A stretch of 42,345 nucleotides of DNA from Lichtheimia corymbifera B2541 (lineage: Eukaryota > Mucoromycota > Mucoromycetes > Mucorales > Lichtheimiaceae): positions 1 through 42,345 of the forward strand of contig JNEU01000317.1 in assembly GCA_000697475.1 (NCBI GenBank), read 5' to 3'. Below the pieces are notes generated by a model. It worked only from the letters and a program-made list of their open reading frames with translations, ran no database searches and had not been told where the DNA came from. Shown in pieces: positions 32,339 through 42,345 of this stretch. The stretch's first letter is position 1; each line of letters opens with the position of its first letter. The position numbers and the translations under genes were made by a program.

Positions 32339-35182
32339 ATGGCACATTATCAATCTGCAATAGCAGGGGAAAGCTCAACAAGTGGTGGAACAAGCTCTAC
32401 TGCTAGGCCGTCAAGATACAACGGATCCTGGATCCGATCGGCTCATCGTTGGTTCACAAAAACCATTGGATCCACCAAAGGCGAATCAGCTCCTTTGATC
32501 AATCCTAACAAAGGCGTCTTGGAATTACCACGTCTTACCACACGCAAGATTCTCGTCAGTGTATCGAGCATTGTACTTGCCATTTTCGCATTGGGTGCTT
32601 TACTAGTATACATGCTCTTTCACCGCCAGCAGCAAGGTAGGAAGCAGAATCATCATGTGCACTACGTGACACTATTAACAATGTTGAATTCATAGTTGAT
32701 TTCGAAAATCTAATGATGGAGATCCCATCGAGTGCCAGGATCATGGAACACTTGCGATATTATACATCGGACACCCATCTTGCTGGTACCCAAGGCGATA
32801 AGCTGCAAGCTGAATGGACACGCAATCGGTTTCTAGAATATGGCATCAGCAATACTACGATTGAAACGTACTATCCACTCCTCAATTATCCACTTGAGCG
32901 ACGAGTAGCCATAGTATCAGGACCATCTGAATTGCGATACGAGGCCAAACTTGTTGAAGAGGTGGTAGATGAAGATGAATCCAGCAAAAAAGGTGTTTCA
33001 ATGCCCGCGTTTCATGGTAGGGAAGCTCAGATGCTTTGATTATCAACGTGCTAAAACGAATGTTTGTTTTTCTTCCCTCTTTTTCCTCCCTTGCATGTGC
33101 TTGCCTCTTGTTTCTTGATAGGCTACTCCAAGAATGGTACAGCTTTGGCACCTATCATTTACGTTCATTATGGTCGCATCAAGGATTTCCAATATCTCAT
33201 CGCCCAGGGTGTACAAGTGAATGGAACCATTGCATTGATACGATCAACCACTTCTCCGTCTATAGGACACAGTATACGCTCAGCAGAAATGTTTGGATGC
33301 GTTGGTGTGCTTACTTATCCTGATCCAGTGGATGATGGACCAATTAACAAAGATGGCTATCCCCATGTCAGCCCAGCAAAGTCGTATCCTGAAGGACCAT
33401 GGTATGTAGGAGGGGATTCAATTCCAATCATGCATACATAGTCTCATATTATCGTACATATATTACAGGCGTCCTTCTAGTTCTGTGCAACGTGGATCTG
33501 CTCAATTTTCACCCATGTTGGCAGGTGATCCTACAACACCTGGATGGGCTGCTACTGAAAATGCATCAAGGATCCCGGTAGACGAGTCAATTGGTATACC
33601 GCGTATACCTTCTTTACCCATTTCATACGAAGATGCATTGCCACTTTTGAAAGCTGTTGAGAATCGTGGATCATGCAATGGTGATGATTGGCATGGAGGA
33701 TTAAATAACATCACTTATTGCAGTGGGCCAAGTGAAGGGGAAGTGCATTTAGTAAACATTGTCGAGAACAAGTATACGCCAATTTGGAATGTGATCGGTC
33801 GTATCCAAGGAAAGGAGGAACCTGACCATGCTGTGATCTTGGGTGAGTCATGAGTACTGATGCAAAAATACAGTAAACTTCACCCACTGACGTGGTGAGT
33901 TCCATTCAATATGTAGGCAACCATAGGGATGCGTGGGTGTACGGTGCTTCAGATCCATCATCAGGGGCAGCAACAATGGTACGTGTACATTTTTATATTA
34001 CATATTGGAATGTCTCGTTCATATCATACACCTTATATAGCTTGAGCTTGTAAGAGCACTTGGCATATTATTGAGTAAAGGATGGCAGCCTCGTCGTACG
34101 ATCATTATTGCATCCTGGGATGCTGGCAGCTTTGGCACAATCGGGTCCACTGAATGGGTTGAAGATCATAAGGATTGGCTTGCCGAGGAAGCTGTTGCTT
34201 ACATCAATGTGGATGCTGGTGTGCAAGGGTCATACTTTTTTGCGGAAGCATCCCCCACTCTGAAGCAGCTCATTCATCAAGTTACACAATCAGTCATTGC
34301 TCCTGGCTCAAATGGTGACCAAACCATCTATGATACATGGCTCGCATACGCCAATCATACACGACGAGGGACACCATTAGAGACACCACCTGTGGATTAT
34401 CCACTGAATTCAAGATCTGACGTTACTGCATTTCTCAGCCATATTGGTATTGCGAGCATGCATTTTGGATTCTCCGGGGACATGGGAGTACGCTATAGTG
34501 CATATGACAGGTAAGATGTGATTATGAATACATGGATATACTCATTCAGCTGTCTCCATCTGTATATACTAGCTTCCATTGGATGGAAAAGTTTGGTGAT
34601 CCCACTTTTGAATATCATGCAACGCTAACCAAGATCTGGGGCCTGTTAACTTTTCACCTTGCACACGATCGCATTTTACCCATGTATCCACAAGACTACT
34701 ATGTCGAAGTGAATCAGTACATTGGTGATTTATTATCAATGTCAACAACAATGGGTAACGGGATACATCAACAAATCGCCGATCTATCTCATGGACCTTT
34801 TCACAAGCCATTGAAAAAGTTGAGGAAACGATCTCGTAAATTTGAGCACAAGCGAGAAAAGCTAAAAAGTTCCCTCGAACCTTATATAAATCGCCATGAT
34901 GATCAATTACCTGAAGATGTGCTCAAACATCTGATCAAGGCTAACAAGCGACTCATGTACTTTGAACGTGGATTTGCCAGCAACGAAGGGATCCAAGGCC
35001 GTGAATGGTTTAAGCATGTCATTTATGCCCCCAATTTATTATCAAGCACACCTAGTGTCCAAGTACTTCCGGCTATTTGGGATGCATATGTATCCAACGA
35101 TACAGACATTATACAACAGGCAATTTCTATGACAGCTTCCAGTATCCTTGATGCAGCATCTATTCTTAAGCATGACTACTAG
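32339..35182 (+). CDS. Transferrin receptor/GCPII-like M28 family membrane protein, probably inactive
   Basis: A type II membrane protein of about 804 residues: Ser-rich cytosolic head, one helix at about 71-94, protease-associated domain, M28-like domain and a helical C-terminal dimerisation region. Exons are 32339-32636, 32696-33016, 33122-33401, 33469-33842, 33918 to about 33979, 34041-34510 and 34573-35182. Family blocks include GPWRPSSSVQRGSAQF, LPISYEDALPLLKA, GNHRDAWVYG and SWDAGSFGTIGSTEW. Compared with glutamate carboxypeptidase II, metal ligands His427, Asp437 and Asp503 are kept. The catalytic and ligand Glu-Glu pair is Gly474-Ser475 and the last His ligand is Tyr597. The loss is like that in the transferrin receptor (AGDFG, as I recall it). 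Yeast Tre1/Tre2, ubiquitin-ligase adaptors, are similar non-enzymes. No PPxY motif was seen in the short head. Confidence 0.9.
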
Positions 35183-35570
35183 CTAAATACATGATGAAGG
35201 AAGACTTGATGCCCTGATCAATGCGTGTGTGTGTGTGTGTGCATATTGCGTGCGAATCGCTACGAAATGGAAAGTCGTACAAAAACCCTGCAAAGAAAAA
35301 AGAATAATGCATCATGCTTACGTGAGCTTCTTTTGCAGTTATAGCCATGTATGATACAGTGCTGGTTAACAAGAGTGACCTCGTGACTCACCCTACTTTG
35401 GACAAACGATTGCTCCTCCGCATTCTTTCTTTCAACATCCCATCCACAACCGTTCAACCCGCCTTTTTCCCTATACACAACAGCAAGCTTTTGGTGCGCG
35501 TGTCGCCACATAAAACAACGACACTCCTTGTTTATTCTTCGCAACACGTTCCTTTTCCTTCACTCTCAGC
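35183..35570. other. Intergenic stretch with (GT)n tract
   Basis: Contains a GT dinucleotide run at 35225-35241 and the presumed MED13 promoter and leader. The open frame beginning at 35347 (81 codons) ends just after the MED13 start in another frame and has no motif. Confidence 0.45.
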
Positions 35571-38500
35571 ATGGTCACCGATGCCAGCCTGACCAACATA
35601 TTTGTTGTGGTAATATCTTCATGTACCCCCCGATCTCTCTCATGTCGCTGAATTCTCACTCGATCGTATTCTAGAATGGCGTCTCCCATATTCGTTATCG
35701 AGCTTATACCAGCACATGCCAGCGATCCACTCTCTTGAGTTGCTTAAAGACCCAGGCATCGGGCTCCAACCCGCTGATCCAAGCAAACCATGACCTCTGT
35801 CAGCTCAACATTCCTTGCACTTGGAGAATGACACCACGAGTCAACCAGAGCGGCGATGCACTGTCCTTAGAGTTATGGGTGTTTTGGTTTGAAGATAGAC
35901 ATACGGGTGTCATTGATGCAAATCAATACCTTACCGAGTTGGAAGGTAATTGGGGGAATTGGTCATGTAATCACGTGTGGATATCCTTTATTTACTCTGT
36001 GGATATTGATTGACTTGTAGAAACCAAGATGGGATCATTTACTTGGGATAAGATCATCAGTAGCAAGGGAGGAGCAACTTCATCTCCATCACCCAATGGC
36101 AAAGCGAGTCAGCAACCCCGTGCAAAGTCATTAGTGTCGTTACCCGAGGAATACAAGCTATTCATCAAATCTGTGAGGAACCTTGTCAATAGGTAAACAT
36201 GCAAGATGGGGTGATGATGATTCATATGGAATCTATCTAATATGGATAACCAGGGCAATGCTGAGTAAAGGAGCCATTCCGCTGGGTGATTTCTTCATAT
36301 TGCAACACCATGACACCGACACAGGCCTTTTCCAAGGGTCATTGCCAGCTTCTATTCCATCGACCATGGTTGGATGTGCATATAATACTTATGTCACTGG
36401 GACAGACCTCGTCTTTCGACCTTATACCCGACAGCTACGGATACGTGCCCTGGTTAATGAGGATTTGGATAATTATGGATTGAAAGGTATGAATGACCCA
36501 AGAAACCTAAGAGCATGGATTAATAGGATGAAATGCCATCTAGTGATATTGAGTCCTTCGGGTGAACAAGCTTGCCTTACTTCATACGCATCGGAAATAT
36601 CCGAACAAGTGCAAGACGAGACAATTCGAGAGTGGTCATCTTTGTACAACATACCGATCCAACATCTCACTGCACCATACACATCTCAGCCTACTCAAGC
36701 ACTGCCATCATTGGTCGCCATTCGTACCAAAACCAATGCCACAGCATTATACCCAGCCAAATTGGTCTTTGTTCCTACTTCCACCAGACAATCTTCAGCA
36801 CGCATGGCTGGAATGGATGGCGTATTCAGTTGTGATAGGGGTCTCACACGTGATATTGGAAAAGATTGGAACCGATGGTCTTGGATCAATGAAATGAATC
36901 AAAGCAGCAGCAACAACAACACCAATATGTCTCCTCAAGACGGATGTCGCATCGATTATTGGTCACTTGATGATTCGGCTGGCAGAATTATGGATGCATT
37001 GACAGCAGGAAACCCTATGCATGAGTTTGCAGTATTGAAAAAGGCACTGGATCAACCACCGGTCCCTGCAGTACGATCAAAAGCTGCTGCAAGTCGACGA
37101 TCATCAGCACATGGCACTGCTACTTCGACCACAACAGCCGTTGATGGAACTCAAAACGACTCATTGTTGGATTTTATTATGCGCAATTTCAGCAACCCGG
37201 CAGATGAAGATACGCCCATGACAATGGAAAGTGCGTTAGAAGATTCAGCTACAAGTGCACCTTACACAGTAACACCCACGGATCAACATCCTGAGGAGAC
37301 ACCTGTCATTTCACAAGATATCGCGGCCACAGAGGATGCATTTGGGTTGGGATATAGCAACAACATGTTTGGAACTGAACGTTGGGACAATGATATGGAT
37401 GACGACTTTGACAGCTTTGATTTCGACGTGACAGAAGCTGATTTCGACTTTTTCAAATCAGAAAAGAAACAACAACAACAGCAACAACCTTCTTGCTCTA
37501 TGATGGAATTGGATAAACCAGAACCTGTCAATGACTCGATGAATGTATCCACAGCAGCACCTACAACAACGGATATCGTGATTCCTGATACTATCAAGAG
37601 TGAGCCATTTGATTTATCCGCTCAGCCTGTTGCTCCCACGCCAGCTGAAGAAATAACTCATCCACCACAGCAAGCTCAATCTAGTGCAAGCCCTATGGTA
37701 TGTGATACAACACCCGTGGCGTCCAGTGATGCTGGCATCTCAACAACGGCACCAGGCACGGTCGACATGTCGATATGCACAACACCTGATATTCGACAGC
37801 ACACCTATCAGCAGTCCATTCCGCATGTTGTCACTACCTCCAAACCTGGATATGCCATGGATAATCTGAATATGATACCCAAAGACTTTTCAGCTGTTGC
37901 ATTTCCTATGGGCGTCGATGATGCAAAGTACATGGGTGGCGGCAAATTTGACTATAAGTCACCTTCGAATGATATTGGAGCGAGTGAGACTGCAGATCAA
38001 GATGTCAAACTGAATCGATATCGTCCCGACTATGTACCACCAAAGATTCTCGTGGATGAAGCAAAGCGTGAGGAGGAGGACAAGAACAATATCGGTGATG
38101 GGAAAAATGAAGATGACGATGATGATGATGATGCCAGTGAGACCGGATCGACAAGTACAAATACATCTTCCTCCGATGAAAGCGATCAAAGTGATGCCAG
38201 CTCTTCGGATGTCAGCCTTAGCAGCCATGGAGACGAACAAAGCGGTAATGTGCTTGAAAGAATACAAAGTGCACAAATGACATACATTCGACGGTTGCTG
38301 GGAGATATCAAGAATCGACCAAAGCGGCATCGTGTGGGGAACTTGGTGATGGATTATGACAGCCCATTTCCTACCAGTATCATGGATACGATCCAACCCG
38401 AGAAAATGAATCCAGATGATATCGCATCGCTTGATCAACTCTGTCAACAAGCTGTGTGGGGTGGTTATCCTTTTGCGGGAGAGTTACCAGAGAGTATGTC

Positions 38501-40917
38501 AGCATCGTCGGATGGCGTATGTGCACGTGAGGATGCTGCAACAATTGTCACTCGCCAAACTACTTTGATCCAAAGCATTCGAGGTGGTAAGTTATTACAT
38601 ATATCCATTCATTCATTGAACCCCTTCTAATGCACCCAGTATTAGATATCACTCATGTACCTTCTTTGCCATCCACTTGCGTACGAGTTGTCCAAGGATT
38701 CAAGTCTCTTTTGGAAGAAGTATTTAGCCAACAAACACCTGACGGGGCAACACCAGCTGATGTACCCGATGCAATGGATTCGCCATCCACGACGGCATCA
38801 ACGCTAGTTGGCGGTGTCAGTATCAAGGGGCCACTCAAAGTGCAGGAATACTACCAGCTTCTCGGTAAGAATCGAATATTTGCCCATGCATAAATGGAGT
38901 ATATATTGATTTTTGTCATTATAGAGACTACACCAACCCAATCAAGATACTATGGCAAGTTCCAAGTCAAAAAGAAACGATCGACTGAGCCAGACTTACA
39001 ATCCCTTGGTCCACCTGATATTGTCGTGGGGAGAAGTGACGATTGGTTGGAAGGATCTCCCGAGATGATCCATGTATGGGAGAAGATCAAGCTGGAGCCA
39101 TATTCTTTCAAGAACAACATCCGCTATTTTGTACTGTATCCAGATAATCAAGAAATGAGCAAGGCTATCTCAACATTCATTGCAAATCTATCATGTGCTT
39201 ACGAGGTGTGCAACCTGGGCACTCATTTGCCAGGTCGGGCAGAGCCCTTTACTGGTGGTATTGCTGCTGTACCTCTTCATGGTAATTTCTTCCAGTGGAA
39301 AAGGAGATGATGATGACTCATTGAATTGTGTTCATATAGCCAATACATCATGGACAACAGCTTATAGTGATGCATGCGAGAAATTGGGAACGACTCTCGG
39401 CATGACCAATATGCTGGCGCAGGAACGCAACACCACCAACATTGTAATATATCTAATCAACCCATCCACACAACTCTCCTCCAATCTGGCACTGAGCCGT
39501 GCCTTCCGTACACTTGTATCGGCTTATACCGCTGTATATCGACGTTTTGGACGAGCTACTATTCATCCACGTGCATTGGCGATGCAAATCATTCCTGCTG
39601 AACACGTCCTTCGAATGGGTGAATCATTCACAATGCCAGTCTTCAAAGATATCGCATTCTCAGTCTACAGTCAATGCCATTCGACTCTTCAGCGGACAGT
39701 AAGTAAAATTACAAAGCATCCTTTCAGCAAACTCACTCGGATTACTTTAGAAGAAAGTGGATAGCACACGATCCCATTCGCTATTATACACACCACCTTG
39801 GGTGATAGCCCAAAGAGTACCTGATACCATCCGATTTTCCTTTAAGCGACCCCTAGTTCCATACCCTACCGTCATTGTGGATTCAGATGCCATGCTTCAT
39901 ATGGTTTACAGCTTCAGCCTAGATCGACGGTGGATGATTACAGTTTGGTCAGATCATCGTGGTGAACTCATTGAATTTGCTGTCCTCGAGATTCAAGCTG
40001 CCGTTATCGCGGGAAAACCCAATGGATCTCCACTTGTCCAAGTGTTTGCAGAAGCATGGTCAAGAACAAAAAAGCTTGCTCATAGAACTGGTTTCTCATG
40101 GCAATATGCAATAGCCAAGATGGGGTTGATTTTCGAGAGTGAATTACAAGGTATGCACTATTCAAAGGGACCATTTTACATGTGAACCAACAAACATTTA
40201 TTCTCATGTAGCTTGGGAGGATGTATTATGCTCAGCGGGTGACAATGATGAAAAAGTGGCCATTGTGTGCATCGACATTGATTCACCTTTGACCATCGAC
40301 ATGTTTCTTTCCAACACCAACAATTCGCTAAGTGCCGAGGAATTGACAGCTCAAGCCATGAGTCAGTTATCAGAGCGATATACCTACTCGTCATCAGCAT
40401 CATCATCACCGGCACCAACCGATTCTCCGCGAAGTAAAGAGAACAAGACAAAATCACAGCCGGCAATGGATCCTAGCACGTTGGTAATCCTGCTCAATCA
40501 TCGTATGGCGTATTCGAGACAACGGGTGAATATATATCAAGGCGATCTATCAATGGAGTCAATGAATGAGTTGGATCGATGGATGCTACCTTTATCGAGC
40601 GGTTACCTTATAAAGCAGAATTCATCACAAGAGGCAGCGGTATCTTGTAGACAGCCATCCATTCTTGAGGTAACTATGACATTACTTAGTGACTTGGCTA
40701 GCATGGTTTAACTTTTTCCTCTTACTAGCTACACCTGGTTTATAATAAGCAAAGCCGAAATGCACGTTTGGCCCTCCGCGAGATAATGAAGCAGTACAAT
40801 GCGTTATCATACGTCAATCATCCTCCATCTCATGCAAGAATGCACGCCTCCATGTTGCCAAATCATCTGGTATTGGTTGAACGCCTCACACGCATTTTAC
40901 TCGTGGTCGGATCATGA
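35571..40917 (+). CDS. MED13: Mediator complex subunit 13 (kinase module)
   Basis: Med13 links the CDK8-cyclin C-Med12 kinase module to core Mediator and represses or tunes RNA polymerase II transcription in the nucleus. Exons 35571-35609, 35675-35945, 36021-36192, 36254-38586, 38640-38864, 38925-39281, 39340-39698, 39751-40150, 40212-40669 and 40729-40917 join in phase to 1600 residues. The N-terminal domain starts TNIFVV-NGVSHIRYRAYT, and LPEEYKLFIKSVRNLV is typical. The middle is disordered, with a poly-Gln run near residue 567 and a poly-Asp run near 780. The C-terminal PIWI/MID-like part has RAFRTLVSAYTAVYRRFGRA, LYTPPWVIAQRVPDTIRFSF and SLDRRWMITVWSDHRGELIE. The start at 35571 is preferred because it directly precedes the conserved N-terminus across intron 1. 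Confidence 0.93.
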
Positions 40918-41819
40918 GGAGGGAAACCATCATTCCGTATATACATATCTATTCTAGACTCACTCACACATATTCATCTATTACACTGTACAGGACCCAT
41001 TGTTTGAAACCACACAAAGTAGAACCTTTTACTATATACACACATCACAAACTTGCTTTCCCCCACCCCACCCCATCCCACAACCTCCTTGTAACATAGG
41101 CTGTTTACAATTTAATCCTCCTCATAAAGAGAAACTTTCGAGTATACTATACAACATGATACAGTCACCTGTCCCACCGTATATCAATAATAAAACAACT
41201 ATGTTACAAGACCTCAATCGCAAAAGAGGACCCCATGTTACAACGTTATTGAGAAGATCTAAACACAAAAAGGGGAGGTGAGATATGCTATCGAATACGG
41301 CCTTTATTCAAATCACAATGATCTGTCCCTCCCTCACTTTTTCCTTTATCACAGCGTTTACAAGTGGATATAGTTCTACAATCCTGCATTTGCCTGAATC
41401 ATATAATACAGTACACCGAGTACCACAACACAGTACGAGCTCCAACTCAAGAAGACTTATAGAAACTTGGAAACAGTGGGCCAACGTCATTCACAAAAGT
41501 AATCGTTTAATCAACATCATCCACAAGAATTACTCCAATGGGGAAGATACATTGATTTGGGAAGTTTCTATCCTTTGGGCGTGGGATGCGTGGTGGCGAA
41601 TTATATGCAAGGCGTGTCAAAACATAAAGTTGGATGATGGTTGACAGGTTGCATAAAGGAGGATGAAGGTAGCTGCCGTGTGATAAGTGCAAGTACAATG
41701 ACTGGACGCCCCAATCGCTCATCTTATAGCATCAAGCATAATGGTCGAGTTGACAATGAATATATAAGAACAAAGGCCCTTTTGCCACGCGTTGTATATA
41801 TCCAGACCATTCCATCCCA
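40918..41819. other. Gene-free stretch downstream of MED13
   Basis: No gene supported. An AATAAA-like signal near 41188 could end MED13 transcripts. The 119-codon open frame at 41285-41644 has no recognisable motif. Confidence 0.45.
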
Positions 41820-42345
41820 CGCACATATCCATATCAATATCCACATCCATAAGAAGTCGTATGTATTGAAACACGTTGTTGCACGTAATAAAGCTGCTTC
41901 TATACAATGGCTATCTGCTGTCCACGCAACAAACGCCGTAAGGCGAGTTGCTGCAAATAACTTGAGACAATGGAGTAAAGACTTTTCTAATAGCAACTGC
42001 TGGAATGAATGCTGTTACGATTGGTCGTGGTTGAGGAGTGTACAAGAGAAGGTGTAGTGTCAAGGATCGCGGGCGTTGTTGTGGTGGGGTGTACACGCCA
42101 TGGGGCTTGCCATTCAGTCAAAGGTACTAGGATCAAGACAGCTGCAAGATTGACATGATGAGTTGAAGCAGTGCAATCGTTCGCAGGTGGTTGTTGTACT
42201 TGAATGGGGCAAAAGTTGAGAATGGGAGGAAGAGGCAAAGAAGTAAGCAGAGGGAAGAGCTGGAAATTAAGTAGCTCAGGCACTGTCAGACAGATTCATG
42301 CACACTGTGAATTGATCCATGATATTGAGATTGCCCATTTCAAAC
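41820..42345. repeat. Dispersed repeat, right copy (runs off the edge)
   Basis: Direct-orientation counterpart of 1266-1760 with the same ordered landmarks (taaagctgctt, gagacaatgg, tagtgtcaag, GCCATGG, cttgccattcagtcaaag, gatcaagac, caatcgttcgca, catgcacactgt). It ends at the window edge inside the ttgagattgccca block that begins the 193-base unit at the left end. Confidence 0.75.

Noticed and set aside
35347..35592. Open frame as a possible MED13 N-terminus
   Set aside because: It runs in a different frame and ends before the conserved Med13 start; ATG 35571 followed by intron 35610-35674 gives the proper N-terminus.
41285..41644. 119-codon plus-strand open frame
   Set aside because: No motif, no homologue I recognise, and unremarkable codon pattern in repeat-adjacent DNA.

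Overview
The window looks like a nuclear contig from an early-diverging filamentous fungus, most likely Mucoromycota (Mucorales). Genes are split by many short (about 48-100 base) GT-AG introns with CTAAC/CTGAC-type branch sites, intergenic spaces are short, and the protein set is typically fungal. I cannot name the genus from sequence alone; a Lichtheimia/Absidia-like mould is only a guess. All exon structures were built by hand from splice signals, reading phase and remembered family motifs, without any database search.

Layout. Positions 1-3040 are repeat-rich and gene-free: a diverged dispersed repeat, about 193-base tandem units, and a striking inverted array of 91-base monomers around position 2629. 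From 3835 to 20863 is a compact gene block: V-ATPase subunit B (minus), a hotdog thioesterase-like gene, a two-finger C2H2 protein, an MFS transporter (minus), glyoxalase II (minus), an apparently decayed unknown gene (12.6-14.0 kb, minus), 2-Cys peroxiredoxin (minus), KTI12 (minus), cyclophilin A, and an HDHD2-like phosphatase.

The regulatory highlight lies at 21180-22661. CPA1, the arginine-pathway carbamoyl-phosphate synthetase small subunit, is preceded by a 25-codon upstream ORF. That uORF matches the fungal arginine attenuator peptide and is itself interrupted by an intron. It ends 17 bases before the CPA1 start and begins in a poor initiation context, as expected for arginine-dependent ribosome stalling.

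From 24290 to 40917 all genes are on the plus strand: two tandem DUF3176-like membrane proteins, an Atos/FAM214-type protein with a HORMA-like N-terminus, a second copy of the thioesterase-like gene, a transferrin-receptor-like M28 protein lacking key active-site residues, and MED13 of the Mediator kinase module. The right end (about 41820-42345) carries a second direct copy of the dispersed repeat at the left end, so both contig edges lie in or near repeat DNA.

Most genes are unrelated housekeeping functions. The clear local relationships are the tandem DUF3176-like pair, the two thioesterase-like paralogues 24 kb apart (sharing an 8-base microexon), and the uORF-CPA1 regulatory unit.
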